This document shows positions 1 to 8,143 of a stretch of 64,000 bases of DNA, piece by piece; the stretch's first letter is position 1, and the number at the start of each line of letters is the position of its first letter. The stretch is from Acidobacteriota bacterium. GTDB lineage: Bacteria; Acidobacteriota; Aminicenantia; Aminicenantales; Saccharicenantaceae. The stretch is from NCBI GenBank assembly GCA_039683095.1, contig JBDKSB010000007.1, positions 1 to 64,000 of the forward strand, given 5' to 3'. The notes below the pieces were generated by a model that was not told the DNA's origin, made no database searches, and saw nothing but the letters and a program-made list of their open reading frames with translations. The position numbers and the translations under genes were made by a program.

Positions 1-134
1 TGCTGCGGTCGATCCCGCTGCTCGATCAGGCGGCCATCGACGCGGTCCGGCAGTGGGTTTACGAGCCCATGATCATCAACGGCCGGCCCCGGCCGGTCGT
101 CTTCACCGTGACCGTCCGGTTCCAGCTTAAGTAG
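1..134 (+). CDS. tonB: TonB family protein, C-terminal end (partial)
   Basis: The reading frame is open from the window edge to a TAG at 132-134. It encodes the last part of a TonB C-terminal domain: a helix ending DQAAIDAVRQW, the YEP motif, and the final strand with VVFTVTVRFQLK. TonB C-terminal domains contact the TonB box of outer-membrane receptors and pass on energy from the ExbB/ExbD motor. exbB and exbD homologues follow on the same strand after a 69-base gap, which supports an energy-transduction operon. The N-terminal anchor and proline-rich linker lie outside the window, so full length and start cannot be judged. Confidence 0.85.
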   Translation, partial: LRSIPLLDQAAIDAVRQWVYEPMIINGRPRPVVFTVTVRFQLK

Positions 135-203
135 CTCCGGCAAGGCTGAAGCAGCCAGTAAAGTCAGTCAATGGCTTTCGATATTCTACAGGAGGTATAA
201 CCC

Positions 204-881
204 ATGCAATTCGGTCTTCTCGAAATGTGGGCGGCCATGGGAGCAGTGGCCAAGCTTGTCGCGGTCATACTGATCGCGCTGTCCATCGTTACCATCTACA
301 TGCTCATCGAGCGGATGCTGGTCTTCTCCCGCGCGAAGAAGCAGTCCCTCGCGGCGGCCGGCAAGCTGGCCGACCTGCTCAAGAGCGGCAACCTCAAGGA
401 CGCGCTCGCCCTGGCGAACAAGAAGGACTATAAGGGCAGCCACCTGGCCCGGGTCACCGCCGGCAGCGTCCAGGCCATCATCGAGGGCAAGGAAGCCAAG
501 CTCGGTCTCGACGAGCAGCTCGAATCCGCCGCCCGCGGCGGCGAGCGGGCCAAGAGCCTGTTCAACCAGGAGCTCCGGCGCGGCCTGAGCATCCTGGCCA
601 CGGTCGCCACCTCGGCGCCCTTCATCGGCCTGTTCGGCACGATCTTCGGCATCATCAACGCCTTCCGCGGCATGCAGCTGACCGGCTCGGGCGGCATCGG
701 CGCGGTCGCCGGCGGCATCGCCGAGGCCCTGGTCACCACGGCCGTCGGGATCGCCGTCGCCGTCCTGGCTCTGTGGGTTTTCAATATCCTGAACACCCGC
801 ATCGAAGTCTTCGACGCTGAGATGGACAATACCCAGTCTCAGGTCCTCGACTTCTTCCTTAAGACCGGCGAGAGCCGCTAA
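204..881 (+). CDS. exbB: ExbB/TolQ/MotA-family proton channel
   Basis: This 225-residue inner-membrane protein has the ExbB/TolQ layout: one N-terminal membrane segment (about 15-36), a charged cytoplasmic loop, and two C-terminal segments (about 130-155 and 170-200). The conserved block around ATSAPFIGLFGTIFGI and the following glycine-rich stretch GSGGIGAVAGGIAEAL are typical of the family, which forms the pentameric channel energising TonB. AGGAGGT at 190-196 is well placed for ATG 204. It lies between tonB and exbD. TolQ is the alternative, but no tolA, tolB or pal neighbour is seen here. Confidence 0.92.
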   Translation: MQFGLLEMWAAMGAVAKLVAVILIALSIVTIYMLIERMLVFSRAKKQSLAAAGKLADLLKSGNLKDALALANKKDYKGSHLARVTAGSVQAIIEGKEAKLGLDEQLESAARGGERAKSLFNQELRRGLSILATVATSAPFIGLFGTIFGIINAFRGMQLTGSGGIGAVAGGIAEALVTTAVGIAVAVLALWVFNILNTRIEVFDAEMDNTQSQVLDFFLKTGESR

Positions 882-932
882 GGCGTTAGGCTCCGGTCCG
901 CCTGAGAGACCGGATTGAGAGAGAGGCATATT

Positions 933-1376
933 ATGGGATTTTCAGTATCGACAACCGGTAAAGAGAAAGTCCGTTCCGAACCGAATGTCGTCCCTCTCTG
1001 TGACGTCCTGCTCGTCCTCCTCATCATCTTCATGATCGTGACGCCCCTGATCCAGAAGGGCGTCGACGTCAAGCTTCCTCCGGCCCAGTTCACCATCAAC
1101 ATGCCGGAGAACCCCGACGTCGTCCTGGCGATCAAGAAGGACGCGCGCGACCCCAAGGGTTTCCTCCTTTATGTCAACCAGGACAAGGTGACGATGGATA
1201 CCTTGCAGAACGCGCTCGAAGAGGCTTTTCTGACGGTCGCCGACAAGAAGCTCTACCTCAAGGCTGATCAGGAACTCGAGTACGGCAACATCGTGGACCT
1301 CATCGACATCATCCGCGGGTCGGGCATCGAGATCGTCGGCATCATCACGGAGAAAAAGACGGAAAAGGGCGACTGA
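933..1376 (+). CDS. exbD: ExbD/TolR-family biopolymer transport protein
   Basis: ExbD partners ExbB in the proton-driven motor that energises TonB. The 147-residue product starts with a short cytoplasmic tail, then one membrane segment (about 22-42) with the family's conserved aspartate in VPLCDVLLVLLIIFM. A periplasmic domain ends in IDIIRGSGIEIVGIITE, a typical ExbD/TolR fold end. A TTG start 18 bases upstream is possible, but ATG 933 has the purine-rich GAGAGAGAGG at a better distance. It follows exbB by about 50 bases and ends before a strong terminator. Confidence 0.9.
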   Translation: MGFSVSTTGKEKVRSEPNVVPLCDVLLVLLIIFMIVTPLIQKGVDVKLPPAQFTINMPENPDVVLAIKKDARDPKGFLLYVNQDKVTMDTLQNALEEAFLTVADKKLYLKADQELEYGNIVDLIDIIRGSGIEIVGIITEKKTEKGD

Positions 1377-1423
1377 GCCGCGGCTCGTCCCCACGGTCAC
1401 CTTTCCAACAACCGCGAACCAGG

Positions 1424-1468
1424 CGGGGGAAGGGAGCGAGCGATCGCTTTCTTCCCCCGTTTTTTTTT
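1424..1468 (+). terminator. Rho-independent terminator after exbD
   Basis: A 9-bp perfect stem (CGGGGGAAG at 1424-1432 with CTTCCCCCG at 1451-1459) has a further small stem inside the loop and is followed directly by nine T residues. It ends the tonB-exbB-exbD transcript. The minus-strand direction has no T-run, so it does not obviously stop the convergent ispG operon. Confidence 0.9.
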
Positions 1469-1491
1469 GCCCCGAAGGGGCGATATGGATA

Positions 1492-2559
1492 TCAGCGGCG
1501 GGAGGAGGCGAGCTTTCTGACTTCGGCGATGAGCTCGTCGGCCATCCGGGACGCCGGGACCTTCCGGAGGACCTTCCCTCCCCTGAAGATCACCCCGCCG
1601 TCTCGGCCGCAGGCCAAGCCGATGTCGGCTTCCTTGGCCTCGCCCGGGCCGTTGACCGTGCAGCCCATGACCGCCACGGTCAGCGGCACGGAAAGCGCCA
1701 GGACGGCCTTCTCGACGCGCCCGGCCGCCTTCATCATGTCGGTCTCCGAGCGGCCGCAGGTCGGGCAGGAGACGAAGACCCCCCCCCTCTTCCGCAGGCC
1801 CAGGGTCTGGAGGATCTGCCAGGCCACAAAGACCTCTTTCTCCGGCGGGGCCGTCAGCGAGACCCGGATGGTGTCGGCCAGCCCCTCGGCCAGGAGAAGG
1901 GCCAGACCGGCCGAGGACTTGACGCTCCCGGCCAGCAGCCGGCCCGACTCGGTGATGCCGGCGTGGAAGGGGTAATCCACCTTGGCCGCCAGCAGCCGGT
2001 AGGCCTCGAGCGTCCGGGGGACGTCGGAGGCCTTGAGGGAGATCTTGATCAGGCGGAAATCCAGGTCCTCGAGCAGCCGCACGTGCCGCAGGGCGCTCTC
2101 GGCCATGGCCGCCGCGGTCGCGCCGCCGGCCCGGGCCAGGATGTCCTTCTCGAGCGAGCCGGAATTCACGCCGATCCGGATGGGCACGCCGCGCCCGGCC
2201 GCGGCCCGCACGACCTCGCGGACCTTGCCGGCCGAGCCGATGTTGCCCGGATTGAGGCGCAGGCCGTCGACGCCCGCGTCGAGAGCGGCCAGCGCCAGCC
2301 GGTGATCGAAGTGGATGTCGGCGACGAGGGGCGCGCGGACGCGCCGCCGTATCTCGCCCAGCGCGGCGGCCGCCGCCCGGTCGGGCACGGCCAGGCGGAC
2401 GATCTCGGCCCCGGCCTTCTCCAGCCGCTTGATCTGGGCGACCGTGGCCCGGACGTCCCGGGTGTCCGTTTTGGTCATGGCCTGGACGGCGACCGGAGCG
2501 CCGCCGCCGACGGCCACCGGACCGACCCTGATGAGGCGAGTCGTCCGCCGCGGGAACAT
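1492..2559 (-). CDS. ispG: 4-hydroxy-3-methylbut-2-enyl diphosphate synthase (flavodoxin type)
   Basis: IspG (GcpE) carries out the penultimate step of the MEP isoprenoid pathway, converting MEcPP to HMBPP with a [4Fe-4S] cluster. The 355-residue length fits the bacterial TIM-barrel plus cluster-domain form. The three cluster cysteines are visible: C265 and C268 in CPTCGR, and C300 in MGCTVNGPGE. VADIHFD and RLNPGNIG are barrel signatures. GGGAGGG lies just before ATG 2559. It is the last gene of the uppS-cdsA-dxr-rseP-ispG run, 16 bases after rseP, so two MEP enzymes share one transcript. Confidence 0.96.
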   Translation of the reverse strand: MFPRRTTRLIRVGPVAVGGGAPVAVQAMTKTDTRDVRATVAQIKRLEKAGAEIVRLAVPDRAAAAALGEIRRRVRAPLVADIHFDHRLALAALDAGVDGLRLNPGNIGSAGKVREVVRAAAGRGVPIRIGVNSGSLEKDILARAGGATAAAMAESALRHVRLLEDLDFRLIKISLKASDVPRTLEAYRLLAAKVDYPFHAGITESGRLLAGSVKSSAGLALLLAEGLADTIRVSLTAPPEKEVFVAWQILQTLGLRKRGGVFVSCPTCGRSETDMMKAAGRVEKAVLALSVPLTVAVMGCTVNGPGEAKEADIGLACGRDGGVIFRGGKVLRKVPASRMADELIAEVRKLASSRR

Positions 2560-2575
2560 CCGTCCCTCCCCCGCC

Positions 2576-3943
2576 CTAGAAGGGCAGCACGCTGCGCCAG
2601 CCCCGGGGCAGCTTCTTGGCGAAATCGTTGAGGATGACGAACGCGGTCAGGAGCAGCATCAGGACCCAGCCGATCGTCATCAGGACCATCCTGAACTTCG
2701 GTCCCAGGTCCTTGCGGAATACGGCCTCGAGGACCAGCACGGCCATCTGGAAGCCGTCGGCCACCGGGATCGGCAGAACGAGGTTGATGATCCCCAGTTG
2801 GAGGCTCAGCACGGCGATCCAGCCGAGCAGGGGCAGGAGGCCCAGCCGCAGGGCGGCGTAGGAGAAATCGGCGATGGCCACGGGCCCGCCGAGCTGGCTG
2901 GCCGGCGTCTCGCCGGTGAAAAGGCCGCGGATGACCCGGACGACCAGGGTCACGTTGCCCAGGTTCTCCTTGACCGAGGCCCCGATGGCCGCGAAGAAGG
3001 GGAATTTCTTGACCACGGACTTGGGCACCTGGGCGATGCCGATCTTGCCGATGTCGCCCTCGCGCCGCGGCGTGACCGGGATGGTCAGGGTCCGGCCGGC
3101 CCGCTCCACGGTGAAGGACAGCTCCTTGTCCGCGCTCTTCCGGATCAGGTCGAGGAACTGGTAGAAGTAGACCGGCCGGCCGTCGATGGCCGTGATGACG
3201 TCCCTGCCCTTCAGCCCGGCCTTCTCGGCCGGCGAGCCGGGGACGACCATCTGGACCTGGGTCAGGATCTTGGCCTGGAAGCCGGCGTAGCCCATCTTGT
3301 ATTCGCTCACCGACGCGGTCAGCAGGTCGACGGTCAGGGCCTGGCCGTCCCGCCGCACCTCGATCGAGATCTCGCGGTCGGGATTGGAGCCGACGGCGAT
3401 CTGGACGTCCGTCCAGGTCTTGACCTGGCGCCTGGCGACACGGACGATCTCGTCGTCGATCCTCAGCCCGGCCTTCTCGGCCGGCGAGCCGCTCTCGATC
3501 CAGCCGATGACCGGCTTCTCGTCGAGGTACTCGGCGACGTTGGTCCCGGCGATGTTGATGACGGCGACCAGGGCCACGGCCAGGAGGAGGTTCATGAACG
3601 GGCCCATGCCCATGATCAGGAAGCGCTGGCCGCGCGTCTTGGCCATCAGGTCGCCCGGGGCTAGGGCCCGGTCCTTCTCGAACATCCCCTCGCCCAGCAG
3701 CTTGACGTAGCAGATGATCGGCACCAGGCTGACCCGGTAATCGGTCCCCGGGCCTTCCGGCTCCTTGAAGAACGTGATCTTGCGGTTCTTGACGCCGAAG
3801 AGGCGGGGGCCGATGCCGAAAGAGAAGGCGTCGACCCGGACGCCGAAGCGCCGGGCCATGATGAAATGCCCGAACTCGTGGACGAAGGTGACCAGGAAAA
3901 AGACGATGACGAAGGCCAGGATCGTTCCCAGGAAGTTTGCCAT
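2576..3943 (-). CDS. rseP: RIP metalloprotease RseP (site-2 protease family)
   Basis: This M50 intramembrane zinc protease releases membrane-tethered regulators by regulated intramembrane proteolysis. The 455-residue product has HEFGH in its first membrane segment (HEXXH), two tandem PDZ domains each with a GSPAEKAGL carboxylate loop, and C-terminal membrane segments. The third metal ligand lies in LPIPVADGFQ. The aspartate is kept, but the usual LDGG is ADGF, which is unusual. The chosen ATG 3943 follows the dxr stop by 2 bases, and the upstream extension of the frame is a shadow of dxr. The context is the widely conserved uppS-cdsA-dxr-rseP order. Confidence 0.94.
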   Translation of the reverse strand: MANFLGTILAFVIVFFLVTFVHEFGHFIMARRFGVRVDAFSFGIGPRLFGVKNRKITFFKEPEGPGTDYRVSLVPIICYVKLLGEGMFEKDRALAPGDLMAKTRGQRFLIMGMGPFMNLLLAVALVAVINIAGTNVAEYLDEKPVIGWIESGSPAEKAGLRIDDEIVRVARRQVKTWTDVQIAVGSNPDREISIEVRRDGQALTVDLLTASVSEYKMGYAGFQAKILTQVQMVVPGSPAEKAGLKGRDVITAIDGRPVYFYQFLDLIRKSADKELSFTVERAGRTLTIPVTPRREGDIGKIGIAQVPKSVVKKFPFFAAIGASVKENLGNVTLVVRVIRGLFTGETPASQLGGPVAIADFSYAALRLGLLPLLGWIAVLSLQLGIINLVLPIPVADGFQMAVLVLEAVFRKDLGPKFRMVLMTIGWVLMLLLTAFVILNDFAKKLPRGWRSVLPF

Positions 3944-3945
3944 GT

Positions 3946-5115
3946 CTACCTCTGCGCGAGGCGGCGGCGGGCTTCGCGCCGCGCCTCCTGATCGATGTCG
4001 ATTATCTCCTCGACGGAATCGGCCGGGCGGGCCCGGTGCCCGTCCATGACGGCGCCGATGACGGCGGCGATCCCGCCGAAGAGGATCTTTTTCTCGAGGA
4101 AGGCCGCGACGGCGACCTCGTTGGCCGCGTTTAGGGCCACGGGCCAGCTCTCCCCCGCCTGGAGGGCCCGGCGGGCCAGCCCGAAGAGAGGGAAGCGGCG
4201 CTCGTCGACCCGCCTGAATTCCAGGCGCCCGACCGCGGCCAGGTCGAGCCCGGGCAGGCCGGAATCCAGCCGCCCGGGCCAGGTCAGGGCGTATTGGACG
4301 GGCAGGCGCATGTCCGTGGCCCCGAGCTGGGCCAGGACCGAGCCGTCCTTCATCTCCACCAGGGCATGGACCGCGCTCTGGGGGTGGATGAGGACGTCGA
4401 GCTCGGACGGGTCGAGGTCGAAGAGCCAGCGGGCCTCGATGAGCTCGAGCCCCTTGTTCATCAGCGTGGCCGAGTCGATCGTCACCTTCTTCCCCATGCG
4501 CCAGCGGGGGTGGCAGAGGGCCTCCTCGACGGTCTTCCGGCCGAGCCCGGCCAGGTTGGCCTTCAGGAACGGCCCGCCCGAGGCCGTCAGGATGACCCGG
4601 CGGACCTGGCGCCGCTTCGTCCCGGCCAGGCACTGGAAAACGCCGCTGTGCTCGCTGTCGACGGGGACGATCACCGCCCCCGAGCGCGCGGCTTCGCGCC
4701 GGATCACGGCGCCGCCGACGACCAGGGACTCCTTGTTGGCCAGGGCGACGCGGCGGCCGGCCCGGACCGCCGCGAGCGTCGGGCCGAAGCCGCTCATGCC
4801 GGTGATGGCCGAGACGACGATGTCGGCGCCCTCGGCCCGGGCGGCCTCGGCGGCCCCCTCCGGGCCGTGGACGACCTTCATCCGCCAGCGTCCCGCCGCC
4901 AGGGAGCGGATCGTCCCGGCGTCGCGCCGGTCCCCGACGGAAACAAGTGACGGGCGGTACTTTTCCACCTGGGCGGCCAGGCGGGGGATGTTGGCCCCGG
5001 CGGCCAGGGCGGCGATCCGGAAGCGGCCCTCCAGGCGGTCGACGACGTCGAGGACGGACGCGCCGATCGACCCGGTCGAGCCGAGCAGGGCGATGGCCTT
5101 GGTCGTCTGTCCCAA
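3946..5115 (-). CDS. dxr: 1-deoxy-D-xylulose 5-phosphate reductoisomerase
   Basis: Dxr (IspC) makes 2-C-methyl-D-erythritol 4-phosphate from DXP with NADPH, the committed MEP step. The 389-residue protein shows the NADPH loop GSTGSIG at residues 12-18, LANKES, the metal/substrate motif VPVDSEHS, and the HPRWRMGKKVTIDSATLMNK block cut by the family's flexible loop. The start appears to be TTG at 5115, four bases after the cdsA stop; no better in-frame ATG fits the N-terminal Rossmann strand. It is tightly spaced with cdsA and rseP, so co-expression is expected. Confidence 0.95.
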   Translation of the reverse strand: MGQTTKAIALLGSTGSIGASVLDVVDRLEGRFRIAALAAGANIPRLAAQVEKYRPSLVSVGDRRDAGTIRSLAAGRWRMKVVHGPEGAAEAARAEGADIVVSAITGMSGFGPTLAAVRAGRRVALANKESLVVGGAVIRREAARSGAVIVPVDSEHSGVFQCLAGTKRRQVRRVILTASGGPFLKANLAGLGRKTVEEALCHPRWRMGKKVTIDSATLMNKGLELIEARWLFDLDPSELDVLIHPQSAVHALVEMKDGSVLAQLGATDMRLPVQYALTWPGRLDSGLPGLDLAAVGRLEFRRVDERRFPLFGLARRALQAGESWPVALNAANEVAVAAFLEKKILFGGIAAVIGAVMDGHRARPADSVEEIIDIDQEARREARRRLAQR

Positions 5116-5119
5116 CGCC

Positions 5120-5926
5120 CTACTTCCAGAGGTAGCGGACGATGAAATAGAACAGCGGGCCGGCCAGGATCAGGCTGTCGATCCGGTCGAGGTAGCCGCC
5201 GTGGCCGGGCAAGCTGTTGGAGGAGTCCTTGACGCCGACGGCCCGCTTGAAGAGGGATTCGAGCGGGTCGCTGATCTGGGCCGCGGCGTCGACGGCGATG
5301 GCCGTCAGGATGGCGGTCGCCAGGGGGAGCTGGGGGAAAAGGATGTACCGGGCCACGATCGCCCCGGCCACGGCGAACAGGAATCCGCCGACGCACCCCT
5401 CCCAGCTCTTGTTGGGGCTGGCGGTCGGGGTCATCTTGTGCCGGCCGAAGGGCTTGCCGATGAAGAAGCCGCCTGAATCCCCGAGGAACACGACGGCGAA
5501 GAGGAAATAGAGATAGAACGGGCCCTGTTCCAGCCTGATCCGGAAGAGGAATCCCAGGGGAAAGGCGATGTAGAGGACGCCGGTCAGGGTCACGGCGAAC
5601 GAGGCGGGAAAGGCGCTCAGCTTTTCGGGGTCGTTGACCGTCGCCACGTAGTAGACGCCGGCCAGGAAGATGGCGGCGAACATGATGGCGTCGAGCGGAA
5701 TGGACCGGAAATAGAACGGCAGGAAGGCCAGGATGGCCAGGCACGTTCCCAGGATTTTCTTGGGCTGCAGGTCCTTCTTGCCGGTCAGGACGTAGAACTC
5801 GTGCACGGCGGCCGCGACGAAGGCGACGCCGAACAGGTAGAAGGCCCAATCCGGGGCGTACTGGATCATGACGAAGATGGCCCCGAGCAGCACGGCGGCG
5901 GTGAGGGTGCGCTTGATGAGGTTCAT
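5120..5926 (-). CDS. cdsA: Phosphatidate cytidylyltransferase
   Basis: CdsA makes CDP-diacylglycerol from phosphatidate and CTP in the inner membrane, the branch point of phospholipid synthesis. The 268-residue product is almost entirely hydrophobic helices. It ends in the CDS signature: SDPLESLFKRAVGVKDSS, then PGHGGYLDRIDS with the metal-binding aspartates. ATG 5926 overlaps the uppS stop by four bases (ATGA), giving translational coupling. The reading frame stays open further upstream, but that part is a shadow of uppS. Confidence 0.95.
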   Translation of the reverse strand: MNLIKRTLTAAVLLGAIFVMIQYAPDWAFYLFGVAFVAAAVHEFYVLTGKKDLQPKKILGTCLAILAFLPFYFRSIPLDAIMFAAIFLAGVYYVATVNDPEKLSAFPASFAVTLTGVLYIAFPLGFLFRIRLEQGPFYLYFLFAVVFLGDSGGFFIGKPFGRHKMTPTASPNKSWEGCVGGFLFAVAGAIVARYILFPQLPLATAILTAIAVDAAAQISDPLESLFKRAVGVKDSSNSLPGHGGYLDRIDSLILAGPLFYFIVRYLWK

Positions 5927-6726
5927 GCGGGCTTGGTCCTTTTGCCGGGCGGATTCCCGGGCGCGCCGACGTCCCCGAACCGGCGTTCCCTGCCCTGGTA
6001 ATCGAGCAGGGCCTCGAGAAGGTGTCCTTTGCGGAAATCCGGCCAGAGCACCGGGCTGACGTAAAGCTCCGTGTAGGCGATCTGCCAGAGGAGGAAGTTG
6101 GAGACGCGCTTCTCGCCGCTCGTCCTGATGAGGAGGTCCGGGTCGGGGATGCCCGCGGTCGAGAGATGGTCGCCGAACGCCTTCTCGTCGAGCTCGCCGG
6201 CCGCGATGCGCCCCTCGGCCATGATCCGGCGGGCCGCGTCGACGATATCGGCCCGGCCGCCGTAGTTGAGGGCGAAAACGACGGTCATGCGGCGGTTGTC
6301 TTTCGTCAGCTCCTCGACCTTCTCGACCTTCCTGAGGGCCGCGGCCGGGATGCCCTCGCGCCGGCCGATGACCCGGAGCCGGAGGTCGTTCCCGGCGAGA
6401 AGATCGAAGTCCCGGCCGAGATGCTCCCGGAGGAGGCGCCAGAGGCTGCCGACCTCCTGGCGGGGCCGCTTCCAGTTCTCGCTGGAAAAGGCGAACAGGG
6501 TCAGCCAGCCGACGCCCAGGCGGGCGCACGCTTCGGCGATCTCCTTGACGGAGGCCGCGCCGGCCTTGTGGCCCTCGACCCGGGCCAGGCCGCGCTGCCG
6601 GGCCCAGCGGCCGTTGCCGTCCATGATGACGGCGACATGGCGGGGCACGCGGGCGAGGTCGAGCTTGGCCAACAGGGCGTATTCGGGGGTCCCGGGCGGG
6701 AAATACTCCTCGAGATGCTTCTCCAT
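5923..6726 (-). CDS. uppS: Isoprenyl (undecaprenyl) diphosphate synthase
   Basis: This cis-prenyltransferase builds the C55 carrier lipid for peptidoglycan and polysaccharides. The 267-residue protein shows the diagnostic N-terminal motif HVAVIMDGNGRWAR with the catalytic aspartate, then GHKAGA, FAFSSENWKRP, and the C-terminal PDLLIRTSGEKRVSNFLLWQ blocks. It is the first gene of the envelope operon. The start codon lies 9 bases after an extended -10 box, so the message has almost no leader. The only ribosome-site-like feature is a G run directly upstream. Confidence 0.95.
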   Translation of the reverse strand: MEKHLEEYFPPGTPEYALLAKLDLARVPRHVAVIMDGNGRWARQRGLARVEGHKAGAASVKEIAEACARLGVGWLTLFAFSSENWKRPRQEVGSLWRLLREHLGRDFDLLAGNDLRLRVIGRREGIPAAALRKVEKVEELTKDNRRMTVVFALNYGGRADIVDAARRIMAEGRIAAGELDEKAFGDHLSTAGIPDPDLLIRTSGEKRVSNFLLWQIAYTELYVSPVLWPDFRKGHLLEALLDYQGRERRFGDVGAPGNPPGKRTKPA

Positions 6727-6735
6727 CGGCCCCCC

Positions 6736-6744
6736 ATTATAGCA
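6736..6744 (-). promoter_or_regulatory. Extended -10 promoter for the uppS operon
   Basis: On the minus strand the bases read TGCTATAAT, a perfect TATAAT with the TGn extension that can replace a -35 box; no -35 hexamer is seen at 15-19 bases. The box ends 9 bases before the uppS ATG, so the 5' leader would be only a few bases long. A possible hypC promoter lies on the opposite strand about 30 bases away. Confidence 0.6.
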
Positions 6745-6769
6745 TAAGGTGGACCGGGCCGGGCGATTC

Positions 6770-6778
6770 TGCTAAAGT
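6770..6778 (+). promoter_or_regulatory. Possible extended -10 promoter for hypCDE
   Basis: TGCTAAAGT has the TGn extension and a 4/6 match to TATAAT. It would start transcription near 6785, just before the GGAG that serves the hypC start at 6802. No -35 box is evident, so this is tentative. Confidence 0.35.
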
Positions 6779-6801
6779 GAATGACCTGGAGAAAATCGAT
6801 C

Positions 6802-7038
6802 ATGTGCCTCGCCGTGCCCGCCAAGATCACCCGGATCGAGGCCCCTGCCCAGGGGACGGCCAGCTATATGGGCAGCGAGGTCAAGGTCAATCTCTGCCTC
6901 GTCCCGCAGGCCCGGCGGGGCGACTGGGTCATCATCCACGCCGGCTTCGCGATCTCGGTCCTGGACGCGAAGGAGGCCCGCGAAACCCTCCGCCTCTTCA
7001 AGGAGCTGGCCGCGGCCTGCCCCGATGAAGGAGCTTAG
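6802..7038 (+). CDS. hypC: Hydrogenase maturation chaperone HypC/HybG
   Basis: HypC is the small chaperone that, with HypD, carries the Fe(CN)2CO unit to the large subunit of [NiFe] hydrogenase. Its essential cysteine is residue 2 after Met removal, and the protein begins MCLAVPAKI exactly as the family does. I therefore chose ATG 6802, not the in-frame ATG 6781, which would bury that cysteine. The 78-residue length is normal, and GGAG at 6788 is about ten bases upstream. It overlaps hypD by 14 bases. Confidence 0.94.
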   Translation: MCLAVPAKITRIEAPAQGTASYMGSEVKVNLCLVPQARRGDWVIIHAGFAISVLDAKEARETLRLFKELAAACPDEGA

Positions 7039-8143
7039 GAACCCTGCCGCCCTGAAAGCCCTGCTCGGGGACATCGGGGACAAGGCCCGCCTGCTGCCTA
7101 GGCCGCCGCGCCTGATGGAGGTCTGCGGCACCCACACGATGGCCCTCTTCAGGAGCGGCCTGACCCCCATGCTGGCCGAGGCGGGGGTAGAGATGGTCTC
7201 GGGGCCGGGCTGCCCCGTGTGCATCACCCCGAACGCGATCCACGAGGCGGCCATAGCCTTCGTAACGGGCATCGAGGGCGTCACCCTGGCCGCCTTCGGC
7301 GACATGACCCGCGTCCCGACCCGGAAGGGCCCGCTGCAGGCGGCGGTGCCGGCCCGCGGTTCGCGCCTGAGGATCGTCTACTCCCCCGAGGAGGCCCTGG
7401 AGGAGGCCCGGCGCGGCCCGGACCGGCCCGTGGTTTTCTACGGGGCCGGGTTCGAGACGACCATCCCCGCGATCGCCTACACGGTCCGGCAGGCCGCGGC
7501 CGAGGGGCTGAGGAACTACTCGGTGCTGCCGGCCCTGTGGCTCGTCCCGCCGGCCCTGAGGGCCATACTCGAGGCCGGCGACGCGGCCGTCGACGGGTTC
7601 ATCTACCCCGGCCACGTCAGCGCCGTCATCGGCGCCGGACCTTATGAGTTCGTGGCCCGCGAGTTCGGCATCCCGGGCGCCATCGCCGGGTTCGAGCCGG
7701 GCGACATCCTGCTGGCCATCCGCTCGGTCCTGGAGCAGGCCCTCGAGGGCCGGCCGCGCGTCGCCCTCGAGTATTCGCGGGCCATCGGCCGGGAGGGCAA
7801 CCCCGTGGCCCGGGCCCTGATGGCCGAGGTCTTTGAGCCGTACGACGCCTGTTGGCGCGGGCTGGGCCTGATCCCGTCGAGCGGCCTCCGCTTCCGGCCG
7901 GAATTCGCCGGCTTCGACGCCGGGCGCCGCTTCGGCCTGCGGACCGAGGCGCCGGACGGCGGGCTGGACCTGGCCGGGTGCCGGTGCGGGGACGTGCTGC
8001 GCGGCGTCATCCGGCCCGAGGGCTGCGGCTTGTTCGGAAAGAAGTGCCGGCCCGATTCCCCGCTGGGGCCGTGCATGGTGTCGTACGAGGGTTCCTGCCT
8101 CATCCACTACAAGTACGGTCCGGAGAGGAGGGGCGGCCGGTGA
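7025..8143 (+). CDS. hypD: Hydrogenase maturation protein HypD
   Basis: HypD is the [4Fe-4S] scaffold on which the Fe(CN)2CO group is assembled. The 372-residue protein shows the family cysteine motifs in order: MEVCGTHTMA near residue 35, SGPGCPVCITP near 60-70, and the C-terminal GCGLFGKKC cluster region followed by GPCMVSYEGSC. It overlaps hypC upstream and hypE downstream (GTGA), so the three are translationally coupled. Confidence 0.96.
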   Translation: MKELRNPAALKALLGDIGDKARLLPRPPRLMEVCGTHTMALFRSGLTPMLAEAGVEMVSGPGCPVCITPNAIHEAAIAFVTGIEGVTLAAFGDMTRVPTRKGPLQAAVPARGSRLRIVYSPEEALEEARRGPDRPVVFYGAGFETTIPAIAYTVRQAAAEGLRNYSVLPALWLVPPALRAILEAGDAAVDGFIYPGHVSAVIGAGPYEFVAREFGIPGAIAGFEPGDILLAIRSVLEQALEGRPRVALEYSRAIGREGNPVARALMAEVFEPYDACWRGLGLIPSSGLRFRPEFAGFDAGRRFGLRTEAPDGGLDLAGCRCGDVLRGVIRPEGCGLFGKKCRPDSPLGPCMVSYEGSCLIHYKYGPERRGGR

